Shown here piece by piece: positions 37,923 through 47,243 of a stretch of 64,000 nucleotides of DNA. The DNA comes from Sipunculus nudus (lineage: Eukaryota > Annelida > Sipuncula > Golfingiida > Sipunculidae), in the NCBI GenBank assembly GCA_026874595.1, contig CM049316.1:21165839-21229838 (forward strand), read 5' to 3'. Within the stretch, counting starts at the first letter, position 1. Each line of letters opens with the position of its first letter. The notes below the pieces were generated by a model. It saw only the letters and a list, made by a program, of their open reading frames with translations. It was not told the DNA's origin and searched no databases. The position numbers were made by a program, and so were the translations under genes.

Positions 37923-38681
37923 ATGGATAGGGTACCTTTGGAGGAATGTATGCCACTAGATGTCAGGAGGCAGCTTGAACTGCAACGAGGCGCGGGTTTT
38001 CTTCGGCTAGACAAGAAACGGTCGCCCACCGTCCCTGATGTGGCTGAAACGCTCAATAACGTGGACGGAAAGATTCTATCCAGTGTGTTGTTACCTTCGT
38101 TGAGCTTACACAGCGACGAAAGTATCTGCACTTTTTTATTTGGAAGTCCTGGAATCCCTGACGCTTTGCATGCAGACCAGGAATGCCTGCGTTTGTACAA
38201 CTACATCTGCATCCGTTTGGCGGCTGTATATTTCGTGAGACGATTTCTAATGTCAAAAGAGGTCCCGCATAGCCATACATTCATGATCAGTTGTACGAGG
38301 TTTTCGTGTTTGATCGAAGGTTTACGCGACCTGTACTACCTGAAATATTCCGAGGTACAGCGGTTGGTGGATGCAATCGATAAGGCGAATGAAGATATGC
38401 GAGCTGCGAGAGGAGAGGTCGACGTATGCACTGTAACTATGCGCGACCGTTGGATGGTGTCTGCATACGCTGCTTTCGGGTGTTTCATGAGGCTGGTGGC
38501 AGAAGCGTGCCGTTTCCATTGCAAACCCACACCTGTGTCACTCGGCCATTCCAACACGGCGCGCCGTGTCCTGAACAGCTGTGAAGACTCAGCTTTCATG
38601 TTGTCTGAAGACGGAACTACTGTCCTGAGTCACCTGCTTTTGCATGTTCCCCATTTGACACTAAATGAGCTAGCTGTGTGA
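37923..38681 (+). CDS. Unknown protein, 252 residues, nested in the intron on the terminase strand
   Basis: A complete frame from ATG at 37923. It is mainly helical and Cys-containing (SCTRFSCLIEGLRDLYYLKYSEVQRLVDAI), without signal or membrane segments. It is the only nested gene on the same strand as the terminase, so it would be spliced out of the mature terminase mRNA and needs its own transcript. I recognise no family and no counterpart in the vertebrate herpesvirus cassette. Confidence 0.7.
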   Translation: MDRVPLEECMPLDVRRQLELQRGAGFLRLDKKRSPTVPDVAETLNNVDGKILSSVLLPSLSLHSDESICTFLFGSPGIPDALHADQECLRLYNYICIRLAAVYFVRRFLMSKEVPHSHTFMISCTRFSCLIEGLRDLYYLKYSEVQRLVDAIDKANEDMRAARGEVDVCTVTMRDRWMVSAYAAFGCFMRLVAEACRFHCKPTPVSLGHSNTARRVLNSCEDSAFMLSEDGTTVLSHLLLHVPHLTLNELAV

Positions 38682-38787
38682 CGCCTTCAGGTAAGCTTAA
38701 ACGGTTTTCACGTAGCTTCCACGGTGACAGTTGACAAAATGGAAACAGGGGAATTAGAGTAACTGTGGATTATAGACACAGACGGCT

Positions 38788-39882
38788 TCATAAACGCTGG
38801 TGATGTGGTATGCAGGGCTTTGGTAGCATCGGCGTAAAATACCTGTATTTTGGACACCTGGATACATTCATACCGGTCACTGGGTCATAAGCAGTGTACG
38901 TGATGTGGTTACACCCGCCGCCTTCGACGTCCTGCGTGGTGACCTGTCCAGCCACACCTGCTGAAAGCTGGCTGGACGTTGACGCCGGATGGTCGTAGAT
39001 CCACATGGCATTCCTTTGTTTGCCCCGGTTCATGTCTGATACTGCATGTCTCATATGTGTGGCGAGGTATTTTTTCAATTCATCGATTGTCCGGGATCCC
39101 CTGGTCGAGTCCTTTTCCGACGAAGTGAGAGATTCCACTGCAGAGCACCATGCGCGGGAGCATTCACCGTACGACGGACGAAGGTTGGGTGACAGCCGAG
39201 ACAGGGCCTTGTAACACTCGTATTTCACATGTTTCGTGTCGTCTTGGGATGGGTGTGACACTTTGCTTGACACGTAATCGTGCAGAAGCGCGTCAGTCTC
39301 GGTGTATCGACTGAACAGGAGCTGATCAACAAGTGAAAAGTTGTACACCGTGACGGGTCGGGCTATTACCGCCATAACGAATTCCGGACGTGGCTCTACC
39401 CTTAGGAGTTCGTCACGGTCGGCTGACTGTTGTTTTTCCCACGTGTACGTCGCCATGTGGTCTTGTTGAAAAACATGGGTCGCACATGTTTGGCCGTTCC
39501 CGTCACCTGTAGATATGACCGGTGCGTCATTCTCTGTCCCGTGCCGGGGAAACTCGTCCTCACGCGGACACGTTTCATATATCTTGGCTCCGCTCGGCAT
39601 CCCTGATGCCACACACACCATATCACCGTCTGCCGTCATCTCCACGCCAGGGCAAGGGTCGCTACCGCTGTCCGGGTGCTGGTCCCCTGTTTTGAAACAG
39701 GCATGGAGGCGTCCGTGCGTGATGCAGTGGAACAAAGCCGGGGGAGACCTTGTTTTGGCAACGGTGTTTAACAAAAAAACGTAGTGGTCTGGCGGACGTC
39801 TGAAACGGCATCGCGAAGCGTTCGTTGAGTAACACGGATTGTACCTCTGGGGTCTCCCTTTACTCTTACCTTTTGCTTTCAT
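38788..39882 (-). CDS. UL92/ORF31-like candidate (late-gene transcription factor)
   Basis: 364 residues from the ATG at 39882. Residues 51-94 hold a Cys/His pattern, FHCITHGRLHAC (C53, H56, H60, C62), then C77, then DGDMVCVASG (C90). This resembles the zinc-ribbon-like signature with a terminal VC-x2-TG/SG of the UL92/ORF31 family, a component of the beta/gammaherpesvirus late-gene pre-initiation complex. Its place in the terminase intron, before a small gene and exon 2, is the place of UL92/ORF31. It is longer than those relatives (about 200 residues). The assignment rests on motif resemblance plus position. Confidence 0.6.
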   Translation of the reverse strand: MKAKGKSKGRPQRYNPCYSTNASRCRFRRPPDHYVFLLNTVAKTRSPPALFHCITHGRLHACFKTGDQHPDSGSDPCPGVEMTADGDMVCVASGMPSGAKIYETCPREDEFPRHGTENDAPVISTGDGNGQTCATHVFQQDHMATYTWEKQQSADRDELLRVEPRPEFVMAVIARPVTVYNFSLVDQLLFSRYTETDALLHDYVSSKVSHPSQDDTKHVKYECYKALSRLSPNLRPSYGECSRAWCSAVESLTSSEKDSTRGSRTIDELKKYLATHMRHAVSDMNRGKQRNAMWIYDHPASTSSQLSAGVAGQVTTQDVEGGGCNHITYTAYDPVTGMNVSRCPKYRYFTPMLPKPCIPHHQRL

Positions 39883-39988
39883 GAGTGGGGTACCCTGTCA
39901 TATATGTTGCCATAAAATACCTAAAATGTGTATGATCATTTATGTTCTCAGCTGATTGGCACCCCAGAGGTGCGATAGGTTTTTGTTG

Positions 39989-40240
39989 TCAGATGCGGTC
40001 ACTGTGAGTGGTGCATATATCGTAGTAAGCAGACATCACAAGGGAGGATAACGCTTTTAAGACGACGTCACATCTTCTCGTATCACACGTTCCCTCATCC
40101 CGAACATGCTCGTGTACCATAAAGCAGTTCTCGTGTAACCGGTCTATTATCTGTTGTGGCGTGCTCACGAGCAGTGCTTGTTCCCAGCTACTCACCAAGT
40201 CCTCTAACTCGTCTAAAGTGTGTTCGGTGCCTTGAGCCAT
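39989..40240 (-). CDS. Small acidic protein in the UL91/ORF30 position
   Basis: 83 residues from the ATG at 40240 (MAQGTEHTLDELEDL); the longer frame uses GTG. It is helical and acidic at the N-terminus. In beta- and gammaherpesviruses the gene next to terminase exon 2 inside the intron is UL91/ORF30, also a protein of about 80-110 residues and a late-transcription factor. Size, strand and position agree, but such a short sequence gives no independent proof. Confidence 0.5.
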   Translation of the reverse strand: MAQGTEHTLDELEDLVSSWEQALLVSTPQQIIDRLHENCFMVHEHVRDEGTCDTRRCDVVLKALSSLVMSAYYDICTTHSDRI

Positions 40241-40361
40241 CCACCCTCCCTTTTGAATATGTGTCTGATGAATCTGCGCACTCACGTGCTTTTATATTGT
40301 TGTGTCGCCACCATGGCCTTTTTTTATAATCAGTGACGTGTTCTTTCCTCGTTCGTTTCAG

Positions 40362-41654
40362 GCTGGCAGGGGTCACACGTACGACATCGTGTATGTTGAC
40401 GAAGCTGGATTTGTGAAAACGTTGACACACCTGTTGCCTTATGTGAACCGCAGAGGGACCAAGTTGGTGCTCACATCTTCGATGAACACGTCGGCTGAGA
40501 ATACATGCGCCTTACTGAAGTTGGAACGGACAAGAGTTGCTTACTACCGCGTGTGCTTCAGCTGTCCTGCAGACGTTCCACGCGTTGCCGAGTCGCCGGA
40601 AGCCATAGCGTGTCACCACTACGTCATGTCACTGCCGCCTCACATCACGACGGACGTTGTACAAAAGACGGTTATGAACACGTTGGAACCTCACAGCTAC
40701 GAAACAGAAAATATGGGCGTTAGTCTGGGGCGCGGCGACGGGCAGCCGGATGGGCAGAATTCGGGGGATGAGGTTGGGCTTTTTTCACGATCTGTCCTGC
40801 AAGAAATGAAAGACGGTTTGAATGACTTGGATACATTCAACAATGTCGATTGTTTGGGTGATACATTGTTTGTGTACGTGGACCCAGCTTACACCACCAA
40901 CGTGTCGGTGTCTGCTTCAGGAATAGCTTGCGTGTGTCGTTACACACCTGGCTCTCCGCCGTCCGGTCGTGTTTCCCGCAGGGTCCCCTCAAACAAAACC
41001 AGGCGCATGGCGGTCGTCCTCGGATTGGACGAGGTGCGTTTGATAGAACACAGCGTACCAGCGGAAGTTTTCATTGGGCTGGCGGTTTTGCGCCTGCTGC
41101 AGCGTGTTGTGAATATGCACGCGTGCCCGCTGACATACTCGTCCCGTTTCAAGACTGCTGTTGTCGCTGTGGAAAGCAATAGCAACGAACACCTGGCCGT
41201 GCAGATTTGTCATTTCATACACAACGCCGCCAAAAAAATGGCCGGTCCGGTTCGGTCGCTGTCGTTTCAATTCACCCACAGGAGGAGGACAGAGAAGGAT
41301 GCCAAGACGGTTGGGCTCCAATCCGTGCGGGATTTCGGGACAGCCGAGGTTGCGGGTTTCTTCCTGGACAAACAGAAAAAAACTTTAGTGTCCCTCTTTC
41401 AAAGTGCATTCAACAGTCGCATCGTGCGTTTGTCAATGAGCCTCGCCAGCTCGGCACTTGAGCATGCCGGGTTGGACGCTAGAAATTTGATCACGGAGCA
41501 GCTGTCGAAATTCCGGCCGGACCGAAAGCCCCACGATCATACACAGGATGACGTGGCCCTTTCCCTGATACTGGCATACAACCTGTTGCTAAACGAGAGA
41601 AACGAAAACTTTAACGTACATGAGTTGGCATCGTTGCACACGTCCATTATTTAG
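40362..41654 (+). CDS. Terminase large subunit, exon 2: Walker B and nuclease domain
   Basis: 430 residues in phase with exon 1. The Walker B motif DIVYVDEAGF comes at once. The RNase H-like nuclease domain follows with three acidic residues at expected motifs: D in VYVDPAYT (40881), E in VAVESNSN (41172), and the pair in TQDDVALS (41548-41553). These motifs are diagnostic for herpesvirus terminases. The frame itself could be read from a plus-strand ATG at 40302, but the acceptor at 40361 and the missing Walker A show it is an exon. AATAAA follows at 41677. Confidence 0.92.
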   Translation, partial: AGRGHTYDIVYVDEAGFVKTLTHLLPYVNRRGTKLVLTSSMNTSAENTCALLKLERTRVAYYRVCFSCPADVPRVAESPEAIACHHYVMSLPPHITTDVVQKTVMNTLEPHSYETENMGVSLGRGDGQPDGQNSGDEVGLFSRSVLQEMKDGLNDLDTFNNVDCLGDTLFVYVDPAYTTNVSVSASGIACVCRYTPGSPPSGRVSRRVPSNKTRRMAVVLGLDEVRLIEHSVPAEVFIGLAVLRLLQRVVNMHACPLTYSSRFKTAVVAVESNSNEHLAVQICHFIHNAAKKMAGPVRSLSFQFTHRRRTEKDAKTVGLQSVRDFGTAEVAGFFLDKQKKTLVSLFQSAFNSRIVRLSMSLASSALEHAGLDARNLITEQLSKFRPDRKPHDHTQDDVALSLILAYNLLLNERNENFNVHELASLHTSII

Positions 41655-41669
41655 GATGCACGATGTTTT

Positions 41670-41688
41670 CCCCTTAAATAAAAGGGGC
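41670..41688 (+). terminator. Poly(A) signal of the terminase gene inside a small hairpin
   Basis: AATAAA at 41677-41682 is flanked by CCCCTT and AAGGGG, which can pair and place the signal in the loop. Confidence 0.5.
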
Positions 41689-41747
41689 ACATGTCCTAAA
41701 ATGGTACGCACTGCGTGTTATGTTCGGAAAATCTGACACGTGCCCGT

Positions 41748-42047
41748 ATGTATCAACAGACTGCCGATGGGTCGGGTAATGATGCGTCACGCGCGACTCA
41801 GCAGCAGTCATCGCCCGCAACCGATCTGGTGTACTTCCAGACCGTGACACCGAAAGAGCTACTGGACACATTTCCACGGACAAAGGATAACCGACCTTGC
41901 ACCTCACTTTCTGCTCTCCAACATTTTGTTGTGACCGGGGTCAGGGCATCTGCCATTCAGAGCGCAAGAGACGGACACTTTTGTGAAGTACACTCCAAAG
42001 CTGTGACAAACAATCTACGTCTGCTTCGGGACTGCACCAGCATTTGA
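41748..42047 (+). CDS. Small unknown protein, 99 residues
   Basis: The start is taken at the ATG at 41748 (MYQQTADGSG); the frame upstream has only GTG. The first 30 residues are Gln/Ser-rich, the rest compact (TVTPKELLDTFPRTKDNRP). It ends 13 bases before the next ATG on the same strand, suggesting a shared transcript with the candidate egress protein. Not recognised; moderately likely to be real because of the tight spacing and lack of an alternative frame. Confidence 0.5.
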   Translation: MYQQTADGSGNDASRATQQQSSPATDLVYFQTVTPKELLDTFPRTKDNRPCTSLSALQHFVVTGVRASAIQSARDGHFCEVHSKAVTNNLRLLRDCTSI

Positions 42048-42060
42048 GGTCAGGGAAGGC

Positions 42061-43074
42061 ATGTTTGAGGACCACGCTGCAGGGAAGGGAAGTGAACGGC
42101 CGCCCGCACTTCGGGACGTCGTGCAGGCTCACGTGCAATATGAAAACCCCAAACATTCTTTGGATTTCAGGTTATTGGGGGAACATGTATGTCCGTCTGT
42201 TTCTGATCCCAATACACCCGCCTGCGTCAACATCGGCAGCTGCGCAGGTATCAAACGGGTTAGCCTATCTTCGCTGTACAAAGTATTACGGGTGCTGGAC
42301 GGGTCGGGGACATGGTATCTGAAATTAATGAGTCAGGCTGCTGGTGGACTCGTGTCCATCGTGAGACGCCCCGGGTCGGAAACAGAGCCAGACTGCGACA
42401 TGACGTATCACAAGGTGAATACCGAGTACATCCAGCCGCTGGGTGAAACCAGCGCGGGTGAGATGCCTTGCATGGTCCCCTTACACAGTTTCCTGCGGCA
42501 TCCGCGCGTCACTCACAGCGACGTCGTTGATGACAACGAAGACAGTTCCAGTGACTCTGATTGCTCTGTATACTGCACAGATTCCGAAACAGAAAGTGAA
42601 AGTGTCGAGGAAGACGCCATATGTTTGGAACGGGTATCGCAGGACGTGCAGACTACAGCCGGGCCAGTGTATCCTCTGCGTCTTGTGAATTACAAGAAGC
42701 GCATGCAGGCGGGATCAGCCGTGAAATACGACGGTAGTCTGGTGAACCGTCCAAGGAACATTTTACAGGAAGAAGACAGGGCAGTCGCCGAATTTTGGTC
42801 CCGTAATGCTGATTCGAAATGCCAGGAAAGGACAGGACTGTACGGGCGATCTAAGACCACCTTGCACAGCCTGCTGGCGGCGTCCGATCCGAACCTGCCT
42901 TTCAGGAAACTGTGGATGCGCTTTAGGAGAACGCACATATGGCCTCGGTTCTCCAGCAGCCTCGTTGGTAATGTGGTGCGTGTACTTACGTGGTTTCTGA
43001 CGAGTGTCTCGAGTCTGGTTCTGCTTTTTTTTTGTGCCACGTTCGCCGACTGTATGCATGCAAGGTGTACCTAG
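42061..43074 (+). CDS. Tail-anchored membrane protein, candidate nuclear egress subunit (UL34-like)
   Basis: 337 residues from the ATG at 42061. An N-terminal globular part of about 150 residues contains a CVNIGSCAGIKRVSLSSLY segment and a W-x-L-K strand, resembling the layout of the nuclear egress membrane protein family. A highly acidic Ser-rich stretch follows (SSSDSDCSVYCTDSETESESVEED), then a basic region. A single C-terminal membrane segment (VLTWFLTSVSSLVLLFF) comes before a short tail. There is no signal peptide. Tail anchoring and size fit the inner-nuclear-membrane partner of the egress complex; sequence similarity is weak, so this is a candidate only. Confidence 0.55.
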   Translation: MFEDHAAGKGSERPPALRDVVQAHVQYENPKHSLDFRLLGEHVCPSVSDPNTPACVNIGSCAGIKRVSLSSLYKVLRVLDGSGTWYLKLMSQAAGGLVSIVRRPGSETEPDCDMTYHKVNTEYIQPLGETSAGEMPCMVPLHSFLRHPRVTHSDVVDDNEDSSSDSDCSVYCTDSETESESVEEDAICLERVSQDVQTTAGPVYPLRLVNYKKRMQAGSAVKYDGSLVNRPRNILQEEDRAVAEFWSRNADSKCQERTGLYGRSKTTLHSLLAASDPNLPFRKLWMRFRRTHIWPRFSSSLVGNVVRVLTWFLTSVSSLVLLFFCATFADCMHARCT

Positions 43075-43550
43075 TATTTTCGTGTATTTGTACAGCTTTG
43101 TTTTTTGTGTGCTTATACGTTTGTGGTGGCCACAGGTCTATAGACGCGATCTCGTGGTTGCGCCTCCATGTCATCCCGGGAAACTTCACGAGAGACATAT
43201 ACGATGCAGCAACGTTCCTGAAAAGAGTTGTATTGCATTGACAAGGCATGAAAAACATTTTTCTCTCGCTCTATATATATATGAGCAATGTACATGGTGG
43301 ATTGTAAATGCAATAAAAAAATATGGCACGCTGTTGTTTGTTTTTATTCGAAAAAGGTGTGTGGTATAGCATTTTTGTGTGTGATGGATGTGACATTCAT
43401 ATCAGTCTTCTTACGCCAGATAGATCACGTGATCACGTGATCATGATTCAGTAGCAGATTAGGATGTATAAAAAAACAGATACGCACCGATGTTAGCCAG
43501 TGTGTTGCATATCATAATTGCAGTTACAGGCTGTGGAGAGAGGAAGCGGG
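43075..43550. promoter_or_regulatory. Intergenic region: poly(A) signal, 20-base palindrome and TATA box
   Basis: An AATAAA at about 43311 probably ends the preceding transcript. A perfect 20-base palindrome, GATCACGTGATCACGTGATC, sits at 43423-43442 and contains two CACGTG boxes. TATAAAAAAA follows at 43467-43476, 75 bases before the next ATG. No ORF is supported. Confidence 0.65.
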
Positions 43551-46500
43551 ATGGAGGACCTGTGCCAGGTTTCTGCCAGGATCGACACACCTTGCATCCT
43601 TGATGAATGGGTCCCAGTACACAAGGTGAGGGATTATCATGCACAATCAAAAGACGGTTGGGATCACCGTCGTCTCCTTCAGATATTCGGTCACCTGTTT
43701 GCGCGCAGTTTCCCGTTCCCACCCTCCACTCACGCTGACTACAAGAGAGAAGTTGAACTGGTCGACAGCGTTGTAAAGGCTTGCGGGACCCGGTGGTGCG
43801 TTTCACAGCCCGTGCCGGATGTGGACGGTGTCCGTATGACAAAAGTGGCTGTCTTGCTGGCCCGTTTCTGCACACCGGGTGCCGATGATATATCAGAACA
43901 TTTACGTCACCGTTTCATCGTGGCACTGGAACATGCCGCGACACGGATGGTCGAAGGGGCGGGTGTTGTGCATGTCAGGGTGATATGTCCATATCAGGAC
44001 TCAGCAAAAGAAGAGTTGGCACGCGACGTGCTAGCTTACGACGTGACGGACACGTGGAACGGCCTGTCTGCTCTTTGTGGCAAGCAGCCCCCTGCTTGGA
44101 ACGCTGCACCTGAATGGAACAGAGCATCGGCCGGTTTCTGCCGTTACGCGGGAACATGTCAACCAGATCTGGACGATACTGACGGACGGGCCCCGTCAGC
44201 AAAACGCCTGTGCCTGGAAACGCGGACGTGCGTCAGGTCTCGTTTTTTTATCGTGTGGCCTTCAGGCCATGTCAGTTGTAAGCCACATTTAGATTCATGG
44301 GCGGTGTCAGGTAGCAACCCGTCCACGCGTCCAGCTGAACACTTCCACACGTTGTTCGACCGCATGCTAATGGAAGCATGCTTACCGTCTCTGAGTCGCG
44401 TGCCCGATTCAGCGCTCTTGTATCTCCTGTGCAGACTTTTGTCCCCTGAACGTGCCATAGGTATATGCAGTCATAAGTACCCTGTATTCATACAGAACGC
44501 CCTGGCAGAAAAGGCGCGGCCGATTCCCGTTCAGACTCTGCGCCGTACCGCAGCAGCGGGGTGGTGGGAGGCTGCAAACGTCGCCTGGATGCAATACGCT
44601 GTAGACACAGGCATGTTCGGGGAGTACAATGCCATCTTGCGTACTGAACAGATCGCAGATGCGCTGGCGCAGGCCGCAAACGAAAGAGTAACTTTTATCA
44701 AACGTGGTGAAGGTGTGTGGAACATATGTCATGCTGTGCACCACCTGTTGAACACGTGCAGAAACCTCGTGAGCCAAGTCAATCGACAGGCCAACGAGGT
44801 TTGCATCCCGTTCACGGAGGTGGACGGTTTCGTAGGCGTGCCGGGCATAAAGGCTTACAGGCACGACCTCTTCCTGAAAGCATACCGTACGTCCCAGGGC
44901 CTCTTGCGTTTCAAACCGCCTAGTTCCCATGATCCTCGGGCCCGCAGTTTCAGTGTGCCTTGGCACCACAGGTCTAGTTTAATTCCCGACGTGCTCACCC
45001 GAGGTGGTTTCCAATCAACTTCGCCGCGCAGCTGTGTGAAAGATGAGAAGACTGGACCTTCTAAAAAGAAATGGAACAAAAACAGCGACATGTTCTGGGT
45101 TTGGTTTCCGTCAGGTGCGCCAGAAACGGACCACTTCTGTCACAAAAGGACTGAAGCAGAGGGGCCGGCTGAAACACCTTGCCCTGAATGCTGGGACATT
45201 TTGGAATGGCAGGCAGATCATGAAAAGGTCGGCCTGGACAATGGGTCAGGGAGCGGTCAGAGACACCCGACGAGTTGTCTTCTTGGATTCGGGTGCAGGT
45301 CTGTTCAGATCAAACGGTTACTGTTACATCTTGCAGTCGGTTGCGCGGTTTCTCCGAGACGGTGTGGCCATGCACGAGATGCGACAGACGTGTCGGAGAG
45401 TCACGTCTCGTGTCCGGCCACAGCCTGGTGGAAGGCTCACTATGTCCCCGCGACCGTGTCTCTACACAGGGAATGGCGAGACGTTATGCCGTGGAAAACC
45501 AACAACTGGCAGAACGCTCATCCACAGACCGCGCAAGAGGGCACTGCAGCTTCTGCGCGCTTCGTAGGGATTTTGGAAACGCTGAACGATCTTATACGGA
45601 ACCCTAATGTCCATCCTGTACCCGCTCCCTTCAATTCAGACGAAGCACTGAGTGATGTCTATCGGTCGGCGCGCCAGGCGTCAAGCGTTCCAGACACAGA
45701 CCAGCGACCCGATCCGGGTTTGCTGGATGTGCACGTGCTGCAGTGTCTGTCTTTTAATGATGATGCCACCCAGGTTGTCTGGCGTGCCACGGGTTCTGAC
45801 GACTGCAAAATGCCTCACCCTGTTTACGGGAAGATCCCCCTGGCGTCTCCGTATATTTCTGTCTGGGGCAGTTCCAGTCAAGGGGGCGCCGTACTTGGAA
45901 GCGGTGATACGGCAGGTGCCGTACACCTTGCATGGGGAGGCACGGCTTTTGATACGAATCGCGTGTACGTCACGTTCAGCGGCCCCAGGATGACCACGTA
46001 CAGTTCTGAAGGGACCGTAAAAAATCATTCCGGTGCAACATTCTCTAGAAGTGCTCAACGTAGTCAAGGGCTCATGATCCAACGGACCAACAACAACAGG
46101 GGAGGTATACAGAATCTTCTTCTATCGGAACTCCAACGGCATGTGTGTGCCCACATTTCCGACCCGGTTGCGCAGCACCACCTGACCCGGAACGTTCCCG
46201 GTATTGTCGTCGTGAATGTTAATTTTTGCTTGGACAACCACGGACCAACGAACGTGTCACGCATTCCAGGGAAAATGGTCAGGTACACACGCGCGGTGAA
46301 AGCAAGGAAGTTTCCAGGTGTGGCACTGTTTGTCCTCGTCCCAATTAAGTGCACCACACGTCTACGTATAAAAAATATTCACGTTACCCCTGTGGGGGGC
46401 AACACGGGCAAGACGCCGGAATGCGTGGCGGTCGAGGACGCCGACGTTGATGAAAACAGGTCAGTCACCGCGTCTTTGCCGTGCAATCTTCACAAATGCT

Positions 46501-47243
46501 GTTCCGCCACGTACCCGAAAGCCAGCAACCCACACACCCTGCACGCACTTGTGGAGTCCCATCGGCGTGTCATTGAAAGCGTAGGAGAGCTCGACGTTGC
46601 AATGCAGAGGGCCATGCAAAACACGGAACGCGCCAATGTGTGCCCATTAAATTTTCTGGCGTCACGTCTGATTTCGTGCGTCTACAACTTAAGAGACACG
46701 CGGGGCGGCGCAGAAAAAAGCACTGCTTTGGACGGAGATTGCGATCAGTCCGAAGACTGCCCGTTGGTATATACGTGGGGTTCAGTGGCCGTCGGGAGCG
46801 GGCCCCATATGCCGCAGCTGGCGCGCACACTCCGCAAACGGTTTTCGCCTGCAGCGTGTAAACCATTGCAGTTGTGCTCGGCCGATTACGACCCTTGCGC
46901 ACAACGAGCACGCCACGGACCAACTGACCGTTTTGGCAGGGTAGGGCGGAAGACCGATTCTGTTCTCAGCGGGCAAAGCACAGCTTACAGGTCCCGCAAT
47001 GGCGATTTCGTGTCCGCTTTGTACGACTGCACAGCCGACCCGTCAGTTGGGTCCTTGTCACCTGTAAATGGCGTTTACGCTTATTTCACATGGCTTCAAC
47101 AGAAACGCCACGCCTTGTGGGCTGCTGACGGGGACGTGAACGAAAAGCAGCAGCAGGTGCCGTGGGACACATTAGAAATGACGTGTCAGGCGTGGACCTC
47201 CACATCAGGACTCACCCCCGCTGTCGAACCTTACAAACTTTAA
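43551..47243 (+). CDS. Unknown large protein, 1230 residues
   Basis: The first ATG is at 43551; the frame upstream has only TTG. A TATA box and a CACGTG palindrome precede it. It is a long mixed alpha/beta protein without membrane segments, rich in Cys and Trp. A basic, likely exposed stretch lies at about residues 490-510 (KTGPSKKKWNKNS). In size it matches the major capsid protein or the primase of large herpesviruses. I searched by eye for the Asp-x-Asp primase motif and found none that convinces. The identity stays open. It is followed by a convergent gene at 47473. Confidence 0.8.
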   Translation: MEDLCQVSARIDTPCILDEWVPVHKVRDYHAQSKDGWDHRRLLQIFGHLFARSFPFPPSTHADYKREVELVDSVVKACGTRWCVSQPVPDVDGVRMTKVAVLLARFCTPGADDISEHLRHRFIVALEHAATRMVEGAGVVHVRVICPYQDSAKEELARDVLAYDVTDTWNGLSALCGKQPPAWNAAPEWNRASAGFCRYAGTCQPDLDDTDGRAPSAKRLCLETRTCVRSRFFIVWPSGHVSCKPHLDSWAVSGSNPSTRPAEHFHTLFDRMLMEACLPSLSRVPDSALLYLLCRLLSPERAIGICSHKYPVFIQNALAEKARPIPVQTLRRTAAAGWWEAANVAWMQYAVDTGMFGEYNAILRTEQIADALAQAANERVTFIKRGEGVWNICHAVHHLLNTCRNLVSQVNRQANEVCIPFTEVDGFVGVPGIKAYRHDLFLKAYRTSQGLLRFKPPSSHDPRARSFSVPWHHRSSLIPDVLTRGGFQSTSPRSCVKDEKTGPSKKKWNKNSDMFWVWFPSGAPETDHFCHKRTEAEGPAETPCPECWDILEWQADHEKVGLDNGSGSGQRHPTSCLLGFGCRSVQIKRLLLHLAVGCAVSPRRCGHARDATDVSESHVSCPATAWWKAHYVPATVSLHREWRDVMPWKTNNWQNAHPQTAQEGTAASARFVGILETLNDLIRNPNVHPVPAPFNSDEALSDVYRSARQASSVPDTDQRPDPGLLDVHVLQCLSFNDDATQVVWRATGSDDCKMPHPVYGKIPLASPYISVWGSSSQGGAVLGSGDTAGAVHLAWGGTAFDTNRVYVTFSGPRMTTYSSEGTVKNHSGATFSRSAQRSQGLMIQRTNNNRGGIQNLLLSELQRHVCAHISDPVAQHHLTRNVPGIVVVNVNFCLDNHGPTNVSRIPGKMVRYTRAVKARKFPGVALFVLVPIKCTTRLRIKNIHVTPVGGNTGKTPECVAVEDADVDENRSVTASLPCNLHKCCSATYPKASNPHTLHALVESHRRVIESVGELDVAMQRAMQNTERANVCPLNFLASRLISCVYNLRDTRGGAEKSTALDGDCDQSEDCPLVYTWGSVAVGSGPHMPQLARTLRKRFSPAACKPLQLCSADYDPCAQRARHGPTDRFGRVGRKTDSVLSGQSTAYRSRNGDFVSALYDCTADPSVGSLSPVNGVYAYFTWLQQKRHALWAADGDVNEKQQQVPWDTLEMTCQAWTSTSGLTPAVEPYKL

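Larger units (their letters stand above)
34566..40361 (+). other. 5.8-kb terminase intron containing five genes
   Basis: The donor GTAAGT is at 34566. The acceptor is a pyrimidine-rich TTCTTTCCTCGTTCGTTTCAG ending at 40361. It is phase 0 on both sides. Inside are four minus-strand genes and one plus-strand gene. No other terminase coding sequence is present inside. Confidence 0.85.
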
